Origin: 2-02-FULL-46-13 sp036517235
GTDB lineage: Bacteria; Patescibacteriota; Minisyncoccia; Phycocordibacterales; DSPV01
Assembly (NCBI GenBank): GCA_036517235.1
Contig: DATDXL010000055.1
Location: 1 to 10,296 of the forward strand
Direction: 5' to 3'
Length of the DNA stretch: 10,296 nt
The notes beneath the pieces were generated by a model. It made no database searches. It was not told the DNA's origin and saw only the letters and a program-made list of their open reading frames with translations. The translations under genes and the position numbers were made by a program. Of this stretch, positions 3,711 through 10,296 are shown piece by piece; within the stretch, counting starts at the first letter, position 1; every line of letters starts with the position of its first letter.

Positions 3711-6707
3711 TTATTCTAACGCTTCTTTCAGCTTCCAGTACACCCCGTTTCCGAGCGGCAATAGCTCGTCTATGAGCTGGTACGTCTGCTCTTTTGTGGT
3801 CGGATTGTGATACAGCTTCCTAAATACTTCGACAAGATTCGCATCTATGTGCATAAAGTGCCGGTGTTGTGGACTCGTGTCCAAGGGTGTGAAATACAGC
3901 CGCAAGATTTCAACGGTATCGATAGGTGCCTTTTCGACCATCGTTGGCAGGGAGTCCATAAATTTAAGTTCCCAATCTATCCTGCCGTTCGACTTTTCAA
4001 GAGTTGCGCGGATTCTTTTAGCGAGAGCTGGAATATCAATATCCTCGTATGGGCCGTCCATCGTATTCATCCAAAACCCAAACTCCGCAAATACATCCGG
4101 ATCTGTGTAGCTCCTTAAGAGCCAGTCCCAAAATTGCATCAACTTTTCTAGCTTTATCTCCGGGTGATCTTGCAAGAATTCTTTCGGTCGATCCCTAGAA
4201 ATAATATGACGTCCGATAAATGACACGAAGGCTTGATGGCGTTTTTTGTTTGACGTGAGCCAGAACAATTTGAATATCTCGGAATCCAAGGTGACGTCCT
4301 CAAAGTGCATGTAGGCAAGCGCTAGATGCGTTGCAAGTGCATCATCGAGATCAGCACGATAATGCCTCTTCGGGTATTTTTGTGAATTCAAGCTTATCGC
4401 TCGCTTGTATTCTCCTTGCAGGAGCTCATAGAGCTCCCGATAGAGGGAGCGGGTCAGATACCCCTCCCACGCAGCAAGGTAAAGGTGTTCCTTCTCCGGT
4501 TCGGTCGTAAATATCTCCGGCAAGAGTTTTTTGATATTTTCAACATCCCGGAAGTAGAAGAACGGTAGATAGTGACCGTACATAAACATAATTGCGGCCG
4601 TATTCTCTCGAGCCAGAAGTTCCTTGTATATTTTTAATACTTCAGGATCCAGCTTCGATGCCGCACCTTTAGGGTATTTTCGACCATCTACCTCCATAAA
4701 CAACACGAATGCCTGGTATGCTCGTCCGCGAGTCGAGTTTATTGCGATAGAGAACGGATCGCTTACAAGCTCTTCCCCACCGGCTAGTGTTGTCATCCCT
4801 GCCGTCCCAATCTTTTCATCTTTCGGTAGCGGGTCAGGGACCGTAAGTAGATAATCGATTATTGAGAGGATGTCGTCGCGGTGCCGCAGGAACTCTTCTG
4901 CAGAGATACCGTTCTCATCGCGCAAAAACTCCTCGAATACATCTGCGAGGCTTGAATGTGCTGCAATCCACCCTCCCAGCCATGCGTCAAATTTCTCTCG
5001 CTCCCGCTTCGAGAAATCGAAAGGCTCTCTTTTCCCCTCGGCCACTATCATTTTACCCAAGACGACTACCTGCGCCCAGTTAATCGACAATGCTATGCCT
5101 CTATTTGCCCGGATAGCTTCTTGAATGCCCCGTAGAAAAGAGTACGTGTAATGGGCATCCAGATGCTCTCTGTCGAAGAATAGAGCGGCATTCTGCGTAT
5201 ATTCCTGCATCCGCTCTTTGATCTGAGCGCGCATCTTGTCAGCAACTCCCTCGGCGTTAATCGGTCGCAAGAAGTCCTTTTCCCCATCCATCTTGTGAAG
5301 CTCCTCCGGGGTCCATTTAGTCTTCATCGCTTCTACGATGCCGGGTACAGGGCCAATCCATATAGCTTCCGTCTCCGGCGGCGTCTGCGGCACTACGGTT
5401 CCGGCGTAAGACCTTCCTATACTGGGCTCGGGATTATAATCCTTACGTAGAGGTAGCTTGAACATTTTCTCGGCACGATCGATATCTTCCTTGGACAGGT
5501 GCTCATAAATGCTCGAAAATATTCCATATCCGTAAGGGTGTTTCTTTTCTACGCCGAGAAGTTCAAACGCGCGATCTATATATTTCTTTTTATCTTGACG
5601 GGAAAGCGTCGCGAACCCTCGCTTCAACGCATGCTCGTACTCTGCACCGCTTGTTACCGACCATAATGTATCCTCTGATTCAAAGGCCCTAAAGAAAGCC
5701 TTTCTCAGTTCGTCCTTAAATATCTCTGGACACAAACTCCACACGTATAGCCGGAGGCGCCACACGGATTGACTTTTTGGCATCGGGTCGATGTACGTCT
5801 TGTATACTTGGCGTACCTTATCGGGCTGGTCACATGAATTGCCAATAGCACGCGTCACGAGTGTTTTTACTGCTGCGGCCAAGTCGCGAACATCGTCTCT
5901 AAACGAGTAGTGCTTACTATCCCCTACTTCCAATGAGAAGAAATCGACGTCAAAAAGATGAAACATCTCCCCGATATCGAAGACCTTGTCTTCCTTCTCT
6001 CCCGTTTTTACTACGTTGCCAAGAGCTTCGGCCGTCACTCGGAGCGCATCCTCTACGTAGGTTTCATCAACTTTCGCCAGTCTTTCAAACACCTCCGTGT
6101 GATGTAGGTCGTTGAAAAAGAACGGATTGTCCGTAATGCCGCTCGGAGTCTTTTTGAACTCTTCCTTGGTTCGTACAAGCAATATCGCTTGAGCAAGCGT
6201 GATAATAGAAACGTAGTCTTGCTCCGGTACGAGCTTCTCAAACATCTGCTTGTACTCAAAGCCCCAACGATTAAAGGGCCCCATGAGACGTACCCATTGC
6301 TCGTCACGTATTTTAGGCACAATGCGGGCAAGTTCCTGTGCCGGCAGTTTGCCGCAGGACCAAAGAAAGCGGTCCAGAACCTCCGGATTAAACGTCTCCT
6401 TTGAAACAGGGACGGTAAGCATAAAATCGACTACCTTGCCGGGTATCTTTTCGATAACCCTAGTCAAGTAGTCCAGCTCAGGCGTCTGATAGGAGTATCG
6501 TGTCGCGTCTTCAGCTTTCTCTTTTATGAGCTCGAAGAAACCATTCTCCCACAGCCAATCAAACCAGCTATCATCCACTCTGGTATAAAAATACTTACGA
6601 GCGTCGAAATTTAACGTTACTGTGCCATACACATCAGCTCTTGAGGCTTGCGCGACCCCAGCCTCTATAAAGTCATCTATCCTTTTGTGTAAATCTAGTT
6701 GTTTCAT
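3711..6707 (-). CDS. 998-aa orphan protein, probably mainly helical
   Basis: The product is rich in W, F, Y, K and E, without signal peptide or membrane segment, so cytoplasmic. An N-terminal block has a striking aromatic motif (SWFDWLWENGFF, residues 47-58). Most of the rest reads as amphipathic helices of 15-25 residues separated by short loops, for example around LPAQELARIVPKIRDEQWV and ELARENTAAIMFMYGHYLPFF, which suggests a helical-solenoid (HEAT/TPR-like) scaffold. I searched for Walker A/B, HD, HNH, DExx-helicase, PLD and nuclease motifs and found none. The start is preceded by AAGGGCG, a weak ribosome site, 2 nt after the 191-aa gene's stop, and the next gene starts 9 nt after its own stop. 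In context it may sense a phage product or hold the modification enzyme and effector together. I do not recognise a named family, though I have the impression that relatives occur in uncultured bacteria. Confidence 0.75.
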   Translation of the reverse strand: MKQLDLHKRIDDFIEAGVAQASRADVYGTVTLNFDARKYFYTRVDDSWFDWLWENGFFELIKEKAEDATRYSYQTPELDYLTRVIEKIPGKVVDFMLTVPVSKETFNPEVLDRFLWSCGKLPAQELARIVPKIRDEQWVRLMGPFNRWGFEYKQMFEKLVPEQDYVSIITLAQAILLVRTKEEFKKTPSGITDNPFFFNDLHHTEVFERLAKVDETYVEDALRVTAEALGNVVKTGEKEDKVFDIGEMFHLFDVDFFSLEVGDSKHYSFRDDVRDLAAAVKTLVTRAIGNSCDQPDKVRQVYKTYIDPMPKSQSVWRLRLYVWSLCPEIFKDELRKAFFRAFESEDTLWSVTSGAEYEHALKRGFATLSRQDKKKYIDRAFELLGVEKKHPYGYGIFSSIYEHLSKEDIDRAEKMFKLPLRKDYNPEPSIGRSYAGTVVPQTPPETEAIWIGPVPGIVEAMKTKWTPEELHKMDGEKDFLRPINAEGVADKMRAQIKERMQEYTQNAALFFDREHLDAHYTYSFLRGIQEAIRANRGIALSINWAQVVVLGKMIVAEGKREPFDFSKREREKFDAWLGGWIAAHSSLADVFEEFLRDENGISAEEFLRHRDDILSIIDYLLTVPDPLPKDEKIGTAGMTTLAGGEELVSDPFSIAINSTRGRAYQAFVLFMEVDGRKYPKGAASKLDPEVLKIYKELLARENTAAIMFMYGHYLPFFYFRDVENIKKLLPEIFTTEPEKEHLYLAAWEGYLTRSLYRELYELLQGEYKRAISLNSQKYPKRHYRADLDDALATHLALAYMHFEDVTLDSEIFKLFWLTSNKKRHQAFVSFIGRHIISRDRPKEFLQDHPEIKLEKLMQFWDWLLRSYTDPDVFAEFGFWMNTMDGPYEDIDIPALAKRIRATLEKSNGRIDWELKFMDSLPTMVEKAPIDTVEILRLYFTPLDTSPQHRHFMHIDANLVEVFRKLYHNPTTKEQTYQLIDELLPLGNGVYWKLKEALE

Positions 6708-6709
6708 AA

Positions 6710-7285
6710 TTATCGCCCTTTTCTTTTGGAAAACTCAACTATATCAGAGGTGTTTTGCAGGAACTTCTGAACTCGTATAATAAAAATATCTGTTTTATAG
6801 CAATCCTCAATTTTCAAGGTACTGTCGTTCAATAGGGCGATTAGTGAACCAAGAACGCCCGAGGCTTCGTGATGGTCGATGCCTGAAAAGTACTGATAAT
6901 GAAGCCTGAGTTCTCTGAAGGTGGCGGAATCTTCATCGCGCCACCCGTCGGGGTAAAATTCCTTATAATCATTTTCAAACTTTCCTGACCCATTCCACTC
7001 GTGGAGTATCTCGCGTAAAGAACTTGCACAATGTTCCTGCCATTCCGGGTTATTTAGTTTCTGTGTCCCCAATGCGAATATTGCTCCTTGCAGCATAGTT
7101 AGTGCATTACGCGTAACTTGTCGGGGTCGGTATTTATCTCTGACCTTTTGATATAGGTCATTATAAAATGCTCCATATAATTGCAATTGCTCTTTAGAGA
7201 TACCGGCCACATAAAGCCCTTCAGTAAGTGGGTCCAGGCGATTTGAATCTGTTCCACCAAATGCTTTTGGTTCTGAATCTGGCAT
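6710..7285 (-). CDS. 191-aa helical defence-associated protein, function unknown
   Basis: The N-terminal 25 residues look disordered. The rest reads as helices: LQLYGAFYNDLYQKVRDKY, ALTMLQGAIFALGTQKLNNPEWQEHCASSLREILHEW (60-97), FRELRLHYQYFSGIDHHEASGVLGSLIALL (123-152), and a C-terminal helix rich in I, V and F. The H/S-rich SLREIL and YFSGIDHH segments recall helical proteins near Argonaute/RNA-targeting defence genes, and R124-ELRL-H129 fits the R-x4-6-H signature of HEPN RNases, but that is a short pattern and may be chance. It lies 2 nt after the micro-ORF stop and 2 nt before the 998-aa gene, so it is almost certainly translated as part of this operon. No Shine-Dalgarno sequence is evident at 7285, pointing to translational coupling. 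Confidence 0.65.
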   Translation of the reverse strand: MPDSEPKAFGGTDSNRLDPLTEGLYVAGISKEQLQLYGAFYNDLYQKVRDKYRPRQVTRNALTMLQGAIFALGTQKLNNPEWQEHCASSLREILHEWNGSGKFENDYKEFYPDGWRDEDSATFRELRLHYQYFSGIDHHEASGVLGSLIALLNDSTLKIEDCYKTDIFIIRVQKFLQNTSDIVEFSKRKGR

Positions 7286-7287
7286 AT

Positions 7288-7371
7288 TTATTCAAGGGGC
7301 CATTTGCGAATTACCGCGTCGAACTCTTTCATCACACGAACCGATTCACCAAGAGAAGCTGCAATCTTCAT
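7288..7371 (-). CDS. 27-aa micro-ORF coupled to the methyltransferase gene
   Basis: It reads MKIAASLGESVRV... and ends in RKWPLE before TAA. Its ATG overlaps the TGA of the methyltransferase gene as ATGA (7368-7371), and its stop lies 2 nt before the ATG of the 191-aa gene. This is the junction style of the other genes here and fills an otherwise empty 82-nt gap exactly. The peptide would be an amphipathic helix with a basic, Trp-containing end. It may be a real small subunit, a coupling leader that carries ribosomes into the 191-aa gene (which lacks a Shine-Dalgarno sequence), or the remnant of a longer gene. No homologue is known to me. Confidence 0.45.
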   Translation of the reverse strand: MKIAASLGESVRVMKEFDAVIRKWPLE

Positions 7372-10296
7372 ACATGACTTGCCTCAATGATCTGAATCTC
7401 ATCGGGCGAGAATTCGTAAAGTCTGTAAATTATTGAATCTATTTCTCCGCTGCTTCTTACGGCAAGATCACTCTTCGGATTTCGTAATATGATTTCAACC
7501 TTAACTGCTATTATATCTTGATCTGATTTGCTTACCGCAACGATGGGTAAGTTGTCGACCTCATAACCGTTCACGTTGCTATTAGTGCTCATGCTAACGA
7601 AACACCAGTTCGCTAACTTTGAATTCAAAAAACCAAGAAGAAAGCTGATTGGATAATCAGTTCTCTTTGGAACAATATAATTCACTGAATTGGCGCAGTA
7701 TGTGTAGGGATCCGCAATTGTCATTTTCAAACGTACAGACTCATTTACGCCTGTTATACCCTGCATAACGATTCGCTTTAGTTCGTTATGGGATGAGCGG
7801 GCGCTATTTCTAGATGCTTGATATTCGGATTCCTTTAAATACATTATTTCTCCCTGGCTCATTTTATCTAGTAGTTGGTATTGTTGAACCTGTGCGCCTT
7901 TTATCAGTTTTGCGTCAGCAGGATTACTAGATAAATATTTTTTGTCCGCGGTTAAATCAACTTCACCCGTGAAGCACTTCGCCACGTCTTCCAGACGCAG
8001 AGATTTTTCTCGGATTTTTGAGATTAAATTTAGAGACCTGAAGTCGACCAGCGGAATAGCAAGTCCTTCGGGGTCGTTCTTACGGATAAAGTCTCTCGAA
8101 ATGGTCACATTTTCGTTTGTAAGGTCGACATACTTGTCTCGATGAATTCGCAAATGAATCTCATGGCCGGGTTTAGAAGTCTTGGTCAGACCCAATATAC
8201 ATACAGACATTTTCACCGCTCCGAACACTCTCTTATTTTCGTCATCTCTTTCTGGAAAAGCTTCGAGGTAATTAAATCGGTAATTTTCTATAAGATATCT
8301 ACGCAGATTAGAGGAGCTCAAGTCGCACAAGAAAGCGAGCGGAATTATTAGATTAAGATTTCCGTTTACATTTAACAATTCTACGCTCTTACATACGAAA
8401 AGCCTGAACGCGTTGATCATGCCTCCGCGCGCGGGTAGATACAGTTGATTATCCTTGAAGTATTTGATTTGCTCCTCGGTTACTAGAAAACCCAATTTTT
8501 GATTTTGTTTCTTGTTTAACAAGCCATACGGCGGATTTCCGATTACAATATCGAAGCTCTCTTCCGTGCCAAACATCCATTTCGGATTGAACCACGAGCT
8601 TGATTCATTACCAAACGGATTCCAAAAAGTGAGTTTCTGTGTTAGCTCACCAGTACTTTGTCCTAGCGTCGTAATGGCCTTGGTTAGAATTTCATTCTGT
8701 GTGCGTGTGAATTTCAATTTTACTTCCTCTTTTTTTGCACTACTCGCGTTAAAATAATCGGACATTATTTGCGACAGAGTCTCAATTCCGACATGATCAT
8801 CAAACATCCCCTTGTTTTGTGCCTCCGGAAGACCGATCAGGGTATTGGCACACACGAATTTGAATTCAAGGTTTGGCAGCGGTTCTATGCCTCTATTCGG
8901 GGCTGAATCATCTATTTTAGACTCGACAACGAGCGTAAGGAAACATCGCAAACGCGACACTTCGACAGCGATGGGCTGGATATCCACTCCAAATATGGAG
9001 CCTTTGATGACATCGAGCTTACGAATGTAGTTCGCCGGATGAGCAGAGTAGTAATCTTGTACTCGCTGTTTCCATAAACTAGGCACCATTTGTAATTTCT
9101 TATCGATCCACAAGCTGCAATCTGCGTCGACAGTCTGCAATATGTATACAATCTTCTGAAGTATGCCGACCGGGAATGCCCCAGAGCCACACGCGGGGTC
9201 AAGTACACGCAGATCGGCTATCGCATCAATAACTTGTTTCTTTTCTGTCTGGCTTAAAGGATTATTGATATCGTCTCCTTGGTCGTAGCTAATGAGCGCT
9301 ACAAGTTTCTCTTCGGCCACATTGGTTTTGTTCTTGAGGTGTACGAGCAGGGATTGGTCAACCATGTACTCCACGATCTGACGAGGGGTATAAAAACTAC
9401 CAGTTCGATTACGTTCAGAGCTTCCCGTTTCGGGATTGATTTCGGCCAAAAGATTCTCAAAGATCCTACCCAACATTTCAGGGTCGACTGAAAGTTCCTG
9501 GTCGAAAACAGTGTTCTCGTCGATAGTGAAATTATAGGTCTCAAGAAGTGTAAAAAACTCTTTGAACCATCCGTCCTGTATCGTCAGTGTGTTGATATGC
9601 CGGGAAGCATACGTACCGTGGTCGAGTGCGTAATAATCGTCCCGTTGTGGGTTGAAGAGACCGCCGTTCAAGTACGGCACTTGATCGTATAGGGCATCTC
9701 GAACCCCGCGCTCCTCTCTTGGTGTGTTAAGTACTTCGAAGAAAAGCGGCTCAAGAACACCGTGGTAGTATCCCTCGGTATTTGCTACTGTCTGTGAGGA
9801 AAGGAGCTCGTCTGAGATGAGCTGTCCGGATTCCGACTTCTTCTGCTTCAAGAACCAGCAAAACATAATGCGGCCGATAAGACGCACCGCGAAATTCTTG
9901 TACACATTAACATTCTCCGGCGATACACTCGGCAACAATAAATTGGGAGAAGTACCTCTTTCCACCAGCGAATCGAAAGCTGCCGCAATCTGCAGGTAAA
10001 ATTCCTTATTGACGACTTCAAGCGAGAACCGATTCAATAAATCTTCCACGTCTTTTATACGGCCCTTTTTCATCAGCTGCTGCTCAGGTGTCCGAATCTT
10101 GGCATTCGGCCCTATGTAGAAGGAATACCGCCGCGCGTTGGAATACTTTCTTACAATCTTATTCTTATCATTCATGTCGAGCGAAATGGTGAGATATGAA
10201 AAACGGTAGTTGCTCGAGTTTTTGCTCTTGAATACGACAAGCGCACGCTGTATCCAGTGATCCGCAAGGATTTTGAATGCATCAGTAGCAAGCGCC
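7368..10296 (-). CDS. Eco57I-like / type IIG adenine DNA methyltransferase, 5' end beyond window
   Basis: The first ATG in the window is at 10175 (935 codons), but the same frame continues without a stop for 40 more codons to the right edge (..LVVFKSKNSSNYRFSYLTISLD-M), and residues on both sides look like family sequence, so that Met is internal. Counting from it: GSFYTPRQIVEYMV (259-272) precedes the SAM-binding motif I DPACGSGAF (326-334). Next comes IFGVDIQPIAVEVSRLR (395-410, motif II/III region), then the catalytic motif IV NPPYG (547-551), all typical of N6-adenine methyltransferases. The last 200-odd residues form a target-recognition-like part (AKLIKGAQVQQYQLL, YPISFLLGFLNSKLANW). 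It should methylate adenine in a specific site. A nuclease domain, if present, would be in the unseen N-terminus. It is the first visible gene of the defence-like operon. Confidence 0.9.
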   Translation of the reverse strand, partial: ALATDAFKILADHWIQRALVVFKSKNSSNYRFSYLTISLDMNDKNKIVRKYSNARRYSFYIGPNAKIRTPEQQLMKKGRIKDVEDLLNRFSLEVVNKEFYLQIAAAFDSLVERGTSPNLLLPSVSPENVNVYKNFAVRLIGRIMFCWFLKQKKSESGQLISDELLSSQTVANTEGYYHGVLEPLFFEVLNTPREERGVRDALYDQVPYLNGGLFNPQRDDYYALDHGTYASRHINTLTIQDGWFKEFFTLLETYNFTIDENTVFDQELSVDPEMLGRIFENLLAEINPETGSSERNRTGSFYTPRQIVEYMVDQSLLVHLKNKTNVAEEKLVALISYDQGDDINNPLSQTEKKQVIDAIADLRVLDPACGSGAFPVGILQKIVYILQTVDADCSLWIDKKLQMVPSLWKQRVQDYYSAHPANYIRKLDVIKGSIFGVDIQPIAVEVSRLRCFLTLVVESKIDDSAPNRGIEPLPNLEFKFVCANTLIGLPEAQNKGMFDDHVGIETLSQIMSDYFNASSAKKEEVKLKFTRTQNEILTKAITTLGQSTGELTQKLTFWNPFGNESSSWFNPKWMFGTEESFDIVIGNPPYGLLNKKQNQKLGFLVTEEQIKYFKDNQLYLPARGGMINAFRLFVCKSVELLNVNGNLNLIIPLAFLCDLSSSNLRRYLIENYRFNYLEAFPERDDENKRVFGAVKMSVCILGLTKTSKPGHEIHLRIHRDKYVDLTNENVTISRDFIRKNDPEGLAIPLVDFRSLNLISKIREKSLRLEDVAKCFTGEVDLTADKKYLSSNPADAKLIKGAQVQQYQLLDKMSQGEIMYLKESEYQASRNSARSSHNELKRIVMQGITGVNESVRLKMTIADPYTYCANSVNYIVPKRTDYPISFLLGFLNSKLANWCFVSMSTNSNVNGYEVDNLPIVAVSKSDQDIIAVKVEIILRNPKSDLAVRSSGEIDSIIYRLYEFSPDEIQIIEASHV

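Noticed and set aside
6053..6331. Minus-strand frame of 92 codons inside the 998-aa gene
   Set aside because: Alternate frame of a long, well-formed coding sequence with low-complexity R/S/T/L composition.
1..10296. CRISPR arrays, tRNA genes, IS ends, long direct repeats
   Set aside because: No regularly spaced repeats, no tRNA cloverleaf with a T-loop GTTCGA, no transposase and no flanking inverted repeats were found by eye.

Overview
The window looks like accessory (defence or mobile-element) DNA of a bacterium using the standard bacterial code: TAA, TAG and TGA all close genes here. Genes are tightly packed with 2-9 nt gaps and short overlaps, Shine-Dalgarno sequences are weak or absent, and several proteins resemble families I associate with uncultured Patescibacteria/CPR-type genomes. 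That assignment is an inference from style; no taxonomic marker is present.

Left part (1-1336, + strand). Positions 84-331 fold, by eye, into a chain of strong hairpins, three capped by GNRA tetraloops. This is probably a structured RNA or a long structured leader of unknown class. It is followed directly by four packed small genes: a membrane protein (338-619), a 55-aa zinc-ribbon protein (625-792), a 61-aa unknown (796-981) and a divergent MraZ/AbrB-like double-domain protein (974-1336). A promoter-like TGCTATAGT lies at 123-131.

Middle (1323-2751). A phage small-terminase-like DNA-packaging protein with an added N-terminal zinc-finger-like segment lies on the minus strand. It diverges from a plus-strand membrane-anchored PD-(D/E)xK nuclease candidate. 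The 79-nt spacer between them carries a second TGCTATAGT, placed so close to the terminase start that the mRNA would be leaderless. No large terminase or other phage structural gene is visible.

Right part (2769-10296, all minus strand). This is one compact operon, read from right to left. It starts with an Eco57I-like / type IIG adenine methyltransferase whose frame is still open at the right edge. Next come a 27-codon micro-ORF joined by an ATGA overlap, a 191-aa helical protein, a 998-aa protein of no recognised family, and a 310-aa zinc-ribbon/winged-helix protein ending in a nucleoside-deoxyribosyltransferase/TIR-like domain. The arrangement of DNA modification enzyme, small helical partner, large possibly repeat-like protein and nucleotide-targeting effector suggests a multi-gene defence system I cannot match to a named one. 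The modification enzyme would mark self, the large protein may sense or scaffold, and the C-terminal domain of the last protein may degrade a nucleotide or NAD to stop infection. That division of labour is inference.
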